The notes: generated from the sequence alone by a model not told the origin. 64,000 bases of DNA from Gyrodactylus bullatarudis (GCA_012064415.1 SSNU01000062.1:427097-491096); one strand, 5' to 3'; shown: positions 23,724 through 36,894, counted from the first letter of the stretch. Translations and numbers: made by a program.

Positions 23724-25092
23724 GACGTTAATTCCATGTTGATTTGTTGTGATTTTTCAATAAGTCTACAAGAGGAAAAGTGTAATGAAGAAATCTTTCA
23801 CTTCTCCTCACAATGATAATGATAATAATAACTTTGGGGAATTTTCCACTGATTTCTTTTCCTTCAGTTTCGATCAATCCAGCTCAATAATATATCTCCC
23901 CTTTCTACTTCTCTGTGTAAGAAAGAGTGCATAGATAGACAGAGTTATGTATTATTTGAAACGCAAATTGTGAAAATGTGATGGATATGATAATAATATT
24001 AATTCTAATATCATACAATTTTCTTCAAATTTCAAAATTTATTCACAATTGGATATTCAGATGAACCAATCAAAATTGTTTCCAACACTCCTATGTTAAT
24101 CACTTATTATTATACTTATTATTTACGCAAGCAAACAGATTGGAAAATTTCTCTAGAATAGAATCAAAAAACTCATTAACTTTAGCCCAAATATATGAGG
24201 TTTTTACATGAGAAATTCATTCAGAAAGCTAACCCGGTTTTTTTAATCAGTAAGCAAGTCTTTGCAGCAAAAATTTAATAATAAATACAGAAATAATAAT
24301 TTAAATACAGAGGAAATAGATTACAGTATTTTGAAATAGCGTAATTTTATAAGTAATTAATTTTTTTTCTTCAAGAGATGATAACCATCTTGAGTAGTAT
24401 CTTACCGGGAAAAATTAATCTATTTTAAATTGCTCATACAGAAGCTGTCAAAACTTCAAGGAATCTTCTTTTCTGATGATTCTCTTGTACTTGAATTAAA
24501 ATTTTTCTTCTCAATAGAATAGAATGTCATCGTAGAAAGATTGAAAAGACAGAAGCTAATCACTCACTTTAAAGCCTTAATTATTTCTGAAATCAATGGC
24601 TGATATATAATATAACAAAATATCTTAGTTTCTCAGCAGGAATAATCTTCAATAAACATTGAGATCGAGTTCTTTGTAGATTTGATGATGATTGCCTGAA
24701 AATATAAATTCCCCAAAAAAATAGAGTGTGGAATCCACTGTGGATAAACCTAAGGATGAAAATTGATTTTTGAAAATGCAAAAAGATTTCAAATGGATTT
24801 ATCTAATATGAAACAACTTGAAAAAAATACAGACACAGAGTTTTTAAAAAATACATTAGTTTTATTTTGCTTTTATTCAATTATTATAATAATTTAAACT
24901 TTACAATGTAAAGTTTACATTGGCATCGGTATCATATTTTGATTAAACACCACTTCTACAAAAGACCCAAGAAAAACTTTCTGTACATTTAGTCAATGAA
25001 CATTACTCAATGACACGAACTCAAACATCTACCAGGCTGTATGTCCCATCAATCAGAGATTCTTTATTTGAAATTTTTTTCAAACAATCGAA
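23724..25092. other. intergenic, upstream of the SK gene
   Basis: Contains the 5' flank of the SK gene and the 3' flank of the acidic-protein gene. A reverse AATAAA (plus-strand tttatt, 25063-25068) lies about 25 bases past the latter's stop. No other gene is supported. Confidence 0.4.
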
Positions 25093-25896
25093 TTAATGTT
25101 TATTGATACTTTCAAAATCGAAAAGGGTTTCTAAATTTGCATCAGTCCCACTCTCTAAAGCTATTGTCTCGAGGTCTATATAACTTTTGATGGCCTCCTC
25201 ATCAGACTGGTCCCAAAGATTTTTACTTTTATTTTTATGCCAAGTAAACTTTTCTTTCAACATTTTTTTCATATCAAATGTAGGGTTGCCGTGTGTTTCA
25301 TCAGGGGTATTCAAATCAAAATACTTCAACAGAGCTTCATCTGAGGGAGAATTTTTCAAATTTTTCGATTCATTACCATAGATATTTGTGAGACCGTTGA
25401 AAAAATTTTCAGTTTGAATGATAAAATTCTCTTCCTCATTTGAATTAATTTCCTTGATTATATCGGATTTATTTAAACTCTCAAGGTCAACATATTGCAT
25501 AATTAATTGTTCTCTCTCATAGTCTTCTTGATTTATTTCACAATCGAAAGATTGACAAAACTCTTCTTTTCCATTCAAGTCCAAGTTGTACTCGTTATTC
25601 TTTGATATTAGCCGTGACTCAGTAAAAAGTTGTTCAAGCTCAGATTCAGCAAACTTTAAATGTTGACTCAATTCACTGAAACCTTCATTGAAAAAGTAAA
25701 CTTCTTCTTCAATTGATTCAAGATCCATTCCAAATGTACAGAAGCATTCAATAAACTCGATAATATCATCTTCTCGTTGTTGTTTGCGCTCTTCAGGGGT
25801 CATATCCTTCCAATCAATCCATGTTTCTTCAACATCGATTTCGTCAAGACCTAAACATGCGTCCACACTATCCCAAAATTTCAAGTTACAACACAT
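25093..25896 (-). CDS. uncharacterised acidic protein, 267 aa
   Basis: A single open exon with an ATG at 25896, a TAA stop and a nearby polyadenylation signal, so it is probably a real gene. I do not recognise the family. The protein is strongly acidic, with a predicted helical stretch WIDWKDMTPEERKQQREDD near residues 27-45. The remainder is rich in E, D, N, L and F with repeated LExLFxE-like segments. There is no signal peptide, membrane segment or zinc motif. Two similar-looking segments are noticeable: SDEALLKYFDLNT and SDEEAIKSYIDLET, about 50 residues apart, which may be a degenerate internal repeat. A related MQYVDLESL occurs earlier, so D/E-x-Y-x-DL may be a short linear motif used three times. 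It is head to head with the LKB1 gene, 360 bp away. Confidence 0.7.
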   Translation of the reverse strand: MCCNLKFWDSVDACLGLDEIDVEETWIDWKDMTPEERKQQREDDIIEFIECFCTFGMDLESIEEEVYFFNEGFSELSQHLKFAESELEQLFTESRLISKNNEYNLDLNGKEEFCQSFDCEINQEDYEREQLIMQYVDLESLNKSDIIKEINSNEEENFIIQTENFFNGLTNIYGNESKNLKNSPSDEALLKYFDLNTPDETHGNPTFDMKKMLKEKFTWHKNKSKNLWDQSDEEAIKSYIDLETIALESGTDANLETLFDFESINKH

Positions 25897-26256
25897 GAAT
25901 ATATTAATCTAAAAAATTTATTGCGAAAAGTAACTTTCGTAATTACGAAATTTTTTTAAAACGTACTATTTATTTTCCTGTCTAAATAAGATGAAATCTG
26001 ATTAAATTACTGAGAGAGATATTATTTTAGAGAAACTTTAATATAAAATGATTTTTATACAACTATTAAGATAAATTTGTTTAATCAAGTCATTTTTTTC
26101 TTCTCATTTTTCACTAAAGTATCTTATCACGTTCCTTATGTTGGTTATTCTTGGATTTGGATAATAAACATTGGTCTCTGAAAATATATCTTCAATAATA
26201 TTCAGACCATTATTTTAAATATTAATATTCTAATTTATTGATCTCATTTTTTGTTA
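25897..26256. promoter_or_regulatory. 360-bp bidirectional promoter region with a 16-bp perfect palindrome
   Basis: Lies between the divergent starts of the acidic-protein and LKB1 genes. At 25935-25950 is the perfect palindrome tttcgtaattacgaaa, 39 bp from the acidic-protein ATG. It could be a dimeric transcription-factor site, but no factor can be named from sequence alone. Confidence 0.4.
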
Positions 26257-29200
26257 ATGTCGATGGAAAATACTCAAATTAAGGATTATCCTACGCCTAA
26301 TGATGAAATGTACGTTTCAAGACAGGATTTTGGCGGAGGTAGCGGCGTTTTTTCCATTTTTTTCGACGAATTAGCCGAAGATGATAGTTTTCGTAAATCA
26401 GACCCACAAAATTTCGCCCATGAAATTCAACAAGCAGATCATGATTTAAATAATATATACAGTTCAACAGACAATTCTCCCATTTATAGTAAGGACGCCC
26501 AATTTTTTATCAATGAAAGCTTAGAAAAAGTAAGTCTTGTCTATTTGATTTATACTTTTAATCACCTATAATTTAATTACTTTAAGAACCCTCTCCATAA
26601 TTTATATGAAAGCCGAGAGGATCAAGATCAAAGCTCATTTTTCACAGACAATAGGATAGATCACAATGAAAATCAACTATTCCTAAATTACTCAAGTCGC
26701 AAGAAACAGCCTAAAATTTTGAATTCCCGTTATCTTTTGGGGTCTACTTTTGGTCGAGGCAGTTATGGAAAAGTCAAAGATTGTTTAGATCTCAAAACCT
26801 ATCGTCGGTTAGCCGTAAAAATTATAAGCAAACATGCTGTTAGAAAAATCGTTGGAGGTTGGAGCCAGGCTATCAATGAAGCTGCAATTATGCTTAAACT
26901 TCCTCCTAATCGTCACATTGTTAGACTAATTCAACCGTTATATCTTAAAGATCCTGAAAGAATTGCTCTTGTTATGGAATATTGCTTAGGTTCAATTCAT
27001 GATCTTCAATCTTCTGGAGTACCGCCTTCGTGTGTTGTTCCTGAAAAATCAACTAATAGTACGATAGAAAGATTGAAAAATCGTACCTCAATGATGCGGA
27101 TTGCAACAGAACCTGTCTTTGATAGCGTCTCTACACATGAAAATGATTCAGTCTTTCATCATAAAGAATATCAGCGCTCCTACCCTGTCAATGGACATAC
27201 TTCTCAGTTTAGACGTCTCACTGAAACACAATCACATGCTTACTTTCTTCAAATTCTGTCTGGAATCAATTATTTGCATTCACAAAGAGTAATCCATCGA
27301 GATATCAAACCAGGAAATCTATTGTTAACGACATTTCCCGGATGTGGCTTAGACTCTATTGGCACTGAATCTGTAGAAAATGATTCTGCAAATACTTACG
27401 GAAAAACTTGGACCATAGAAGAGCTACTGAAAATGTCTCGAGGTTATCTAGTAAAAATTACAGATTTTGGTGTTTCAACTACCTTGGCTCCTGATAATGT
27501 TAAACAATTAGTTCCCAGTGGACAAATGACTCTAGCTATTCAACCTCCAGAAGTTGCAAAGGGTGAAGTTTCTGAATTTAATGGCCCTAAATTGGATATA
27601 TATTCTGCTGGCGTTTCGCTTTACTTTATGATTACTGGTCACGTTCCATTTAGCACACCCAATGTTTTACAGATGCTTGATGTCATTGTCAATGGAACTC
27701 TTATCATTCCAGGTCATGTTTCTGTTAACGCTGCAAACTTGATCAACGCTATGATGCTGAAAGATCCCAATGTTAGTTTATCTTTTAAAATCTGCTCTAT
27801 TTTTGTTGATTTTTCAATTATCATCATATAAATCATAGCTTTTGAGAAATTAAAGGGTCAATGAATTCTCGGAAATATTTTGTAAACAGTTTTTAATTTC
27901 TTAGAAAAGAATTTCACTCGAGGATATTTGGAAACACGAATGGGTTATTAATTATCCCAGGTCTCATCCAACCAAAGAGAAGGCTATGCAACATTGTAAA
28001 AACTACTGGAAAATTCACAACCCTAAGGAAGTAGATGAAACCTGTGTTGTACGATGGAAACTTCACGGATATCCCATTTGGATTGAACCTTTGGAATATC
28101 TCTGTCGTCCTCAAACAAATTTCAGTCTTCCTCATATTGATGGAACTGGTAGCAGAATTTTTTCAGCTGAAGAATGCGAGGAATACTTTTCAAAGTCAAT
28201 CGAGCAGCAAAATAAAATTAGCCACGCAGCTGCTCCCATAACCACATTGTCCAGGTTTTCTGTGAGTCCCTATCCTATATACTTGCATATTTGAATGAAC
28301 TTTATATTTTTGATTATTATAACCTTGTAACATAATAATTTGCAGACCTATTTGGAAAATTATACCGAGGATGGTGTTCGAAGACAATCAGAGGAACAAC
28401 TGCCTCCGGACAGCTTTGTTAATATACCTGGAAAAATTCTAATTGACAATTCAGATCTTATGCATCAAATAGAAGATGAATCCTTCGAGTATAGATCGAT
28501 AGCGAATGCTTATGATGAACCGGAAGATTTTTCAAAGAAATTCTGTACGTTACCTTCAATTGAGATTTATTCAATCATGCAATTACTAATTAATAATAAT
28601 TTATAAATTATCCAAGAGTTCATTGATTTAGAAACAAGATTACTTTAAAATTAAAATTAATAAATTCCACTCGTAGCTGTGTTCAATCTCGGCCAAGAAT
28701 TAAACGAAGAGGATGATGAAGAGGACATTTGCACTCCGTTCACCACTAGATGTCGTCATCATAGCTCAATTGTGACAGATAATTTCAACTTTGATGCTAA
28801 ACCTGATGATTTGCCAATTGAACACAACAGTGATCAACAAAAAACAGCAATGACTCTTAATAGCCTCACAAAAAACCAATTCCGACTTTTGATAAAACGC
28901 CTTGAGAATCAGAACCATGCAAATACTGTAAGTTTCATGATGCAATCTTAATCTTACCTAGTTGAATCTTGATTTTGATAAAAAAATTATTGCATTGTAT
29001 TTCTAAATTTTATTTTTATAAACATAGCCCAAAGATTTTGCCTTTGAACAGATGAATAATTATGATGAACCAATAAATTCCTTGCCAATATCTGTGGTCA
29101 ATGAACATGTCAGTTGAATCTTGTTCAATTCAGTAAAATTATAATTATTATTTTCAAACTCTTCCTAGCATTCATCACAAAACATCAAAAATATTGGCCC

Positions 29201-29543
29201 CAACCTTGATATAACTGGACCAAAGAATCGTAAAATTTCCTCTTGGTTTAAAAACAAGTTTAAGAATCCATTTGTAAATTCTAGTAATCAAACAGAAACC
29301 TTAAGCCTGCCAGAAACAGAAAATCCTAAAAAAGTCAAACGAAAGCCGACTTCACTTTTATCAAAAGTTAGCTTCAGTAAGTCCGTTTCCTACTAACTTT
29401 AAACATGGTCATTCAATTAGATATTAACTTAGATCTCTTAAAGCCATTCTGATCACATATCCTTCTTATTTATTTACTTTTAAAAATCCCATTTCATCAT
29501 GTTTAATTTTTTAGGACGAGGAAACAGAGAAAAAAATTCCTAA
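26257..29543 (+). CDS. STK11: serine/threonine kinase LKB1 (STK11/PAR-4)
   Basis: Eight exons give 860 aa: 26257-26529, 26587-27771, 27905-28261, 28346-28544, 28677-28927, 29028-29108, 29169-29376 and 29515-29543. The kinase domain spans about residues 138-500. The glycine loop is GRGSYGKVK, the lysine is in AVKII, the catalytic loop is HRDIKPGNLLLTT, the DFG is in ITDFGVS, and the substrate-side motif is QPPEVA. The LLLTT and QPPE signatures point to LKB1, the master kinase that activates AMPK and polarity kinases. The protein is about twice the human length (433 aa). About 70 extra residues lie after the hinge (near 232-302), more between LLLTT and DFG, and a 360-residue C-terminal tail is poorly conserved. 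DFG replaces the DLG usual in vertebrate LKB1. The start at 26257 is the first ATG after the promoter region; a second ATG follows two codons later. Confidence 0.85.
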
Positions 29544-30041
29544 TACACATTATATAACTAGTACTAATTTTGTTGAATTAATAATTTATGTCTCAGTGGA
29601 ATCTCTTCGGAATGTGTTTTCATCTCCTATTTGTGACAGGAACAGACCCAGAACATTTACTTGATTCAGATTTGCTTTATTTTTAATTTATCACAAGCTC
29701 ACTCGTACAACTGTACTGAATTAATTTACCAGAGATGATGTAAGCCATTTACATGTTTATAATAAAATAGAGATTATATCATCATATAAATTTTTATGGG
29801 CAAAGTGATATCCAAGTATATATTATCTACACATATATGATTGAATTGTAGATTTTAATACAGAACAAAAACTGAAGAATTAAATATTCTCAGTTTTTCC
29901 TATTTTACACCATGTGAATAACTAAGAAAATATTGCTTTTTTGTTATCAGAAATTTGAATAGATTTATTTTCTAATTATCAAATAAAAAAATCTCTTATT
30001 ACTACAAAAAGTGTTTTTTTGTTGAAATGAACAAATTCCAT
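29544..30041. other. convergent 3' ends of LKB1 and ALAD
   Basis: A plus-strand AATAAA at 29761-29766 can serve LKB1. A reverse AATAAA (plus tttatt, 29964-29969) can serve ALAD. The two signals do not cross, so the transcripts need not overlap. No other gene is seen. Confidence 0.5.
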
Positions 30042-31088
30042 CTAGGTAGCATTTTCTAGATCAAGGGTCAAGAGATATGGCGTGAGATAAGTGATAATGA
30101 TAGAGGCCCCAGCTCGCCTGAAGCTAGTCATAATTTCAATTGAAGCCTCTCGTAAATTTACAATGCCACATTCCGCAGCTCTCATCAACATTGCATACTC
30201 CCCTGAAACATGATAGACTGCAAGCGGTTTTTCAGGCACCTTATCGTGGATAGATTTTAAAATGTCCAGGTATGGTAAACCCGGTTTCACCATCAGTATA
30301 TCAGCTCCTTCATTTGAGTCTCTAACCTAAATAAATAATAATCAAAATAGTATATATTTACTGCCGCTCTGATTCCCAAGCTAGCTGAAACATAGGGCAG
30401 TTGATATTTTTTTCTATCACCTTTACTAGGAGCAGAGCATGCTGCATTTCTAAATGGTCCATAGAAATTTGAGGCATATTTTGCTGAATAGCTCATAATG
30501 CTCACACTCTCAGAAAATCCTTCAGAATCAAGTGCCCTTCTAATGGCACCAATCCTACCATCCATCATATCTGAAGGAGCAATTATGTCACAGCCAGCCT
30601 TAGCAAATGACACGGATATCTCTGCAAGTCTTTCACACGTTTGTCTGACAAGAATTTCTTCCTTTTCATCTAGTATACCACAATGACCATGGTCAGTGTA
30701 GCCACACAAACAAACATCACAAATCACGATAAGTTGAGGATATGAAGACTTGATAGTTTCAATCGCTTCAATAATAGGACTATGGGGATTATCAGCACAT
30801 TTCCCATTAGCATCTTTTTCCTCATTGTTAATAACTCCAAATAATATAACAGACCTAAGACCATTTTCAATAAGTGGTCTAAGAAATCCATTTAATCTTC
30901 CATTACCAATTCTGTGTTGACCAGCTAGAGAAGGAATATCAACAAAATCATCATCATTATCCCTATTTAAAATGAAATGAAAAATATTACGAAACAAAAA
31001 TGGGATGAACGAATTGAGATTTGTCTAATATAACATTAGAACCTTGCCACTTTCTTAGTAGACTGTTGTTATAAGAGGAGTGAATCAT
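30042..31088 (-). CDS. ALAD: delta-aminolevulinic acid dehydratase (porphobilinogen synthase)
   Basis: Three reverse-strand exons, 30991-31088, 30362-30962 and 30042-30326, give 327 aa, the normal length (human 330). Introns are 28 nt (30963-30990) and 35 nt (30327-30361). The enzyme condenses two 5-aminolevulinates into porphobilinogen, the second step of haem synthesis, in the cytosol. The N-terminus LLRKWQ and FVHPIFV match the family. The zinc-site cysteines are in [15 protein letters not shown], the first Schiff-base lysine in MSYSAKYAS and the catalytic lysine in [22 protein letters not shown] and [12 protein letters not shown] complete the barrel. All catalytic residues are intact, so the enzyme should be active and zinc-dependent. 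The first exon was found from its conserved sequence, because the downstream frame lacks an ATG. The start is 158 bp from the divergent galactocerebrosidase start. Confidence 0.95.
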
Positions 31089-31246
31089 TTATATTAATAA
31101 TATCAATTTGATATTCAGAAATAAACTATTAATTTAATAACTTGAAAGAAAACCTTGATTCAAAGCCTTTGAATTGGTGTCAAATTCATAAACAAGTCCA
31201 AGAGATTTGTTTAAAGTTCTTCTCATCAGATCATTCAGATTCAAAA
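31089..31246. promoter_or_regulatory. 158-bp shared promoter region of ALAD and galactocerebrosidase
   Basis: Divergent start codons 158 bp apart. An open frame continues upstream of the galactocerebrosidase ATG into this region, but it lacks an ATG. No clear TATA or CCAAT element is seen. Confidence 0.4.
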
Positions 31247-34200
31247 ATGTTAAGATATTGGACCAAATTCTTATTTCTCAGTACATACCTATTGTTCATA
31301 ATAAACTCCAATGATGTTGTTTTCAATGCTGATTCGAAGCTTGGAAGAAGATTTGATGGTATTGGTGCTATTTCTGGAGGAGGAGCAACATCAAAACTCC
31401 TAACATTATATGACGATGAAGATTATGATGAAATTATGTCAATCCTTTTTAAAGTATGAGCTATTACTTTTAACCATAAGAAAAACTACTTTGCCTCTCT
31501 GCATTCAATCAAAGTTGAGATTGGTGGCGACTCTCAAAGTACAGAAGGTTCTGAGGCCTCTCATATGCATAATAAAAATAATGAAAATTATTTTCGTGGA
31601 TATCAATGGGATATCCTAGAAAAAGCAAAAGAGGTAAAATTTTAATTTAATCATTAATGAAGATTAATCCTGAAATAATAGTGCATTCTCTTCCCTGGGC
31701 ACTCCCTGGTTGGATATCCAACCCGCAAGAAATGGCTACCTACATATCAAAATGGCTTACTGGTGCAAAAAATATGCACAATATATCTATTTCAACTGTC
31801 GGGGTCAGTTCTTCTAGATTCTAAATTTATTTAAAACAGATTTTGAACGAGACTCCGATAAATTCTTCTTATATTGAAGTTCTAAGAAATGTTCTCGACC
31901 ATTTAGGCAACAAGGATGTCAAAATAATAGCAATTGACGATGGTTGGCAAATTATCAAGGTTATTGAAAAAAATCCAAGTCTCAAAAGCATGATTCATGC
32001 TATTGGTGTTCACTATCCACGGACATCGTCACCAGATGATGCAAAAAATATTGGATTGCCTTTGTACGCTTCAGAAGATTTCTCCACCTTTAATGACGCA
32101 AGGGGAGCAGCTTGTTGGGCTCGAGTAACTAATTTTATAAATTATCTTCTGTAGACTTTGAATAGAAATTACGTTAATGGATTAATGACGAGTACCATCG
32201 CATGGAATGCCGTGACCTCATTCTTTTCTGGTCTTCCCTACTTTAAAACTTCTTTGATGAATGCTCACCAACCTTGGTCTGGCTATTATGAAATTAATGG
32301 TCCTATTTTCGTAACAGCACATCATACTCATTTCTATCAACCAGGCTGGACCTATCTAGCTCATGGCTTGGGTACTGGTTGGTTAGAAAAGGGAGGCTCG
32401 TACATTAGCGCTATTTCGCCAGACGAAAAAGATTTCACAATTGTCTTTGAGACCATTGTGGGTATATTTGATTTTTTACTTGCTTTTAGAGCTATGAAGA
32501 TTCCATGTGCTTTTACGACTATGAAGAGAGAAAGGAAAATATCCAAGACCAGAGGGTGAAAGTTAAACTGGACGGTCATAAGGTAAATAAATTTTTAGTA
32601 ATTTTTTAAATTTCCAACAGTTGAAAAATATAAGATCATTACACATATTCGAGACTGAATTTTATTCGCACAGCTTACATGAACCTGACTATTTCAAATA
32701 TATTGGTGAGGCCTCTGTAAGTTTGATAATTATCATATTTTTCTATTGTCATTATTTTTCTACATGAAGCAATATTGATTTTTAATGTAAAAATTATCTT
32801 TTTGACCCCTGATGCACAAGTTTACAGATATGCCTTGTTATCAATTTTGTTAGATGCTCAATGTTTATTTTAACCATATTTAAATGCAAAAATATAGATC
32901 CATAACGGAGAATTGACGATAAATTTGAAGAAAAATACCCTCCTTACCCTGTCAACGGTTAATACGACATTGGAATTCTACAATGATCGTAAAAAGGCAA
33001 TGAAGCCAAGGTATGAGAAGCCATTTCCTTTGCCATACTTTGATGATTTCGAATGTAAGTGATAGAACAAATTATTGAATCATTCATACATCAAAACATT
33101 AGAGATTCAGAAAGAGAGTGTGTGTGTGTTCCTCTTAGAAATTACAAATTAGTAAAAGAAAAATAAAAGGGGTCAACTATACTCTAATTTAATGTCACAT
33201 TTGGGTAGATAACATATTTTAATTTTTTTGACAGAAAACTTTATTTATTTATTCGGTTAGTTAATCTCTAAATTAAAAGTACATGTATGAATCTTGGTTA
33301 TTGAGTATAATAATATGGTTTAATAAAATAATTAGAATTTATTTCTGATGATAGTAGTGGAATTAGCATGAAAAGGAAGACCCATATGTTGCGAATTTGC
33401 AAACCAGAGAGGGAGTTGATGATATTTTTTAATACTTAAATATTATAGTATTAAAAATTATTTTTTCACGAACTCGTTGATTTCAATCAATTATAATTAT
33501 CGTGATAAGATACATGGAAAAATTTTAGCGGGGATTAAATTATTTTTATTTCAGAAAATCAGAATTCTTTAATTAAAAACGAGTTAGGTTCACTTGACTC
33601 ATGACATAACATGTTACTCTGATTACGCAAGGAACGAGTACAAGATCATATAACTTTAGAGTCGTGACAGTAAAATACAAGATAAAAGTTTCTCCTCTAA
33701 AAAATACAATCTAGATATTAAGATTTTCTTTCAGGTTTCGGATACGAAACAACTTATTTATCATTAAAATATTTCTTTATTTCCTTGCATCTAAGTAAAG
33801 TCGGAGGGAGGATGGGTTTTTATCATTGGATGGGAATTAAATTTTTCAGGTTTTGGTATGAAATTTAATGTTTTAACTTTGAATAAAGTAAAAAGGAAGC
33901 GTGCACAAACAGAACCGGAATATTTAACCTCTCAGTTCGGGTACTTTGAAGTAACATCTGACCCATCGTACACTTATTCTCAAATCCTCCAACAAATGGT
34001 TCATGAAAAGCCCCATGATTGGTGTACCTCGTCTGGACCATTAGCTTTGATGGGAGAAGCATTCAAGTGGTTAGATATAAGAGTCGGCTGTAAGATATAC
34101 ATGCCTAAAAGTTCAAATGCCAGCTCAATATTCATTGCTAGCCGTTTAAGCGAGGGTGGCTGTACAACTCAACAAGCTAGGGGGATATTTTCCTGGTTCG

Positions 34201-34588
34201 ACTTCAAGCATCAACAAATTGTAGTTTCACAATATTTAGGTTTGTTGTCAAATATAATAATGCATCTACTTTAAAGTAAACTCTAAAATTAACATTAGAT
34301 AAAAATATCAAGGGATCAGTTTTGGGAAAAATCAATTTCCCCCTTAATTTCGAGCAATGGTACGATGTTTCATTAACAGTAAAGGTAAGTAATTGATTGA
34401 AATAAATCAGCAAATTCCAATCAGTATTTTTTATTTCCTAGGGTTATAGTGCTGTTGTTAGGGTTGAAGACAAAGTAGCAATCGATATTAGAAACTTATT
34501 TTATCATCGTACCGGATTCGTAGCCTTGGGAAGTGAGAATTTTGGACCGACATATTATAAATTTCTTTCAATCCAGAGGAGTGATTGA
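31247..34588 (+). CDS. GALC: galactocerebrosidase (GH59), lysosomal
   Basis: Eleven exons give 685 aa, as in human GALC: 31247-31453, 31481-31633, 31663-31803, 31840-32124, 32155-32457, 32490-32582, 32621-32716, 32898-33054, 33850-34239, 34299-34384 and 34442-34588. A hydrophobic signal peptide starts at the ATG. The TIM-barrel core follows with [32 protein letters not shown], the acid/base glutamate in ILNET (about residue 171), the nucleophile glutamate in YASEDFST (about 246) and [11 protein letters not shown]. The C-terminal part carries the beta-sandwich and the lectin-like domain ([18 protein letters not shown]). The enzyme removes galactose from galactosylceramide in lysosomes. The usual WNE triad is LNE here, with the catalytic glutamate kept. 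The first six introns are 27-38 nt. An AATAAA lies at 34642-34647. Confidence 0.93.
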
Positions 34589-36894
34589 TGATGTTAACAA
34601 ATGACAAACTTTTCTAACGATTAATTTTATTTTATTCGGCAAATAAAATGCTTAAACAATTCAAAGTTTTAATTAACTACAGTTATCTAGGTTAATATAG
34701 ATTATCAAACTGAACGATTCGGGAGCGAAAAATTTTTAAATTAAACTCAGAAAGCATGTAAGAAAGCTCTACATTTTTGTTTGAGGTAATTGTTACACCG
34801 AATTCATGTTACATTCTTTATAGATTCGAGCACAAAAATCATACAATATGTTTAATTCCTTCAATAACATTTAATTTGTACAATGTAGAATTCTTAAAAA
34901 AGGTCAACGGATAAAATTTAATCTTGTAAAATTTTCTACAAGTAGGAATAGATTTTTAAATTAATTCGACTTGATTTGAGCATCTATGAAGGAGTTTGTG
35001 TAAAGAAATTTTCACCTTTTTGAGAAATGGTTTTCCTAGTACGTGATAAAAAACTCTTCGAATGAAATGCTATAAAGTTGTGAAGAGAATTACTAATTCG
35101 ATTAATACAAGACTAACCTGTTTTTTCTAAGAATTGACTTTTAATACCTCAATAGTCAATAAATTATTGATATTTAAGACTATATTGTGGATTAACATAA
35201 ACCCCAACTTGTTCAATAGACACAAAGAGAGAGATAGATAGGTAAATGCTTCACTCTACTTATCAGTATCTTTTCCCAATGTTCACGTCAAATTTCCCTC
35301 AAAAAAAACTTGCATTTCAATTTTCCTTATCATTGCTTTACGTTAACGGTTTCTATTTTATATGCCTATAGATTGAAGGGGCTTTAAATTTTTTGTTTAT
35401 CATGTTCTTTGAGTGGATTCTTATCATATTAGATTGATTTTTTTTATTTATTTATAAACAATTCCTGGATTATCAAAATAAAGTAATTTTCCTTCCCTTA
35501 CAAAAGAATTGCTTTTCATCAAGAAACAGGAATGTGATCCCTTCTGAAAACTCAAGTTGGGCCAACCAAGATTCGAGGTTATCATTATCAAGGATTTCTT
35601 AGATAAAAAAACCTCTACAATTACAGTGAATCAAAGTTTTACACTGTATATCATTGATATAGTCATTATGAGTGAAATACGAAGATGTACGCAATTTTTC
35701 ATAAAGAATACCCCTTTTGAAACTTTGGACCCTATCAGTGATTTTGCAGATTATAAAATCTAAAGCATTCTTAGTAGGCCTTAGTAGTGACTAATGTGCT
35801 CTAGCACACAAGACCCCCGTATTTAAATTCAAAAAATCCTAGAGTGTCTCTGATAATATATATCTATTGTAGCAATATTTTTTTTCGATCGAAAAATATT
35901 TTAATTTATTATCAAATGATTTTTAAATTTTTTATTAAAAAACAATATAATGATAACTTCTTTTACTAAAATTAAGACAAATTCAAATAATGTTAGATTG
36001 TGTGTATTTGTATGATTTCGAATAATGACTGTATCTTGTAAATTTTCATGAAAAAGTATCTACTGTAATATTCACTTCGTTCCGGGGAAACAGGAACCAG
36101 GCGAAGAAGAAGGCAATGACCTCTAGAAAAATTATGATTAAGAAACTTCTTTTTACGATTCAAAAATAAATCAAAATTTTTCTAGATATTTTCCATTTTT
36201 AAATTAAAAGTTACATTTTAGTTGCGCAAATCTTTCAATTACAGGCTTTTAATAAAAGCCTTTTATTAAAAGTAATCTTCAAAACGTATCAATATTGTAT
36301 CAGATTCTGAAAGAATTCACTTGTTCACATCTAGTATATTTGATTTTTTTGGAAATTTACTTGGAATTTCTGAACCCTTCTCTATTCATAATACTTGATG
36401 GAATAAATTACAATTTGAAATACCTGAATTGAATTAACCTGACCTGTTTCTAGGGTAAATGTTCTTCTAGTAATTTGAAACCATGCATTTAGGGAATTTC
36501 TACTACTAAGGATATAGAAAATATGGTTTCCATTTTATTCTTACAATTTAAGAGAATGTACTGGGTAAACATTTAAAAAATATTCCAAACAATATATTTC
36601 ATTCTTGGTGGGGGTGACGTTCCTATCTCTAAAATCATTTCCAACATTTTCACTGAGCATATATCTGAGCCTTTTCTCTATTACAAAAAGTTTTGATTTG
36701 AAAAGTCAAAGAAAAAACGCTAAACTACCCAGAAAGTGACATTTACTTTGATTTCATTACAGTAGGAAAAACTTTTAAATCATTGAAAAGTTGATCTGTG
36801 CTACTGTTTTCCCAAGATAATTGATTCTTTTTCTCTCAATTTCTCCCTACAGTAATAAAAAGGTTTCTTTCTATAAAAGTTATCTCAATATATT
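34589..36894. other. 2.3-kb intergenic region between convergent genes
   Basis: A+T-rich with the GALC polyadenylation signal at its left end. An open frame at 35557-35763 has no family resemblance. No gene is supported. Confidence 0.4.
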
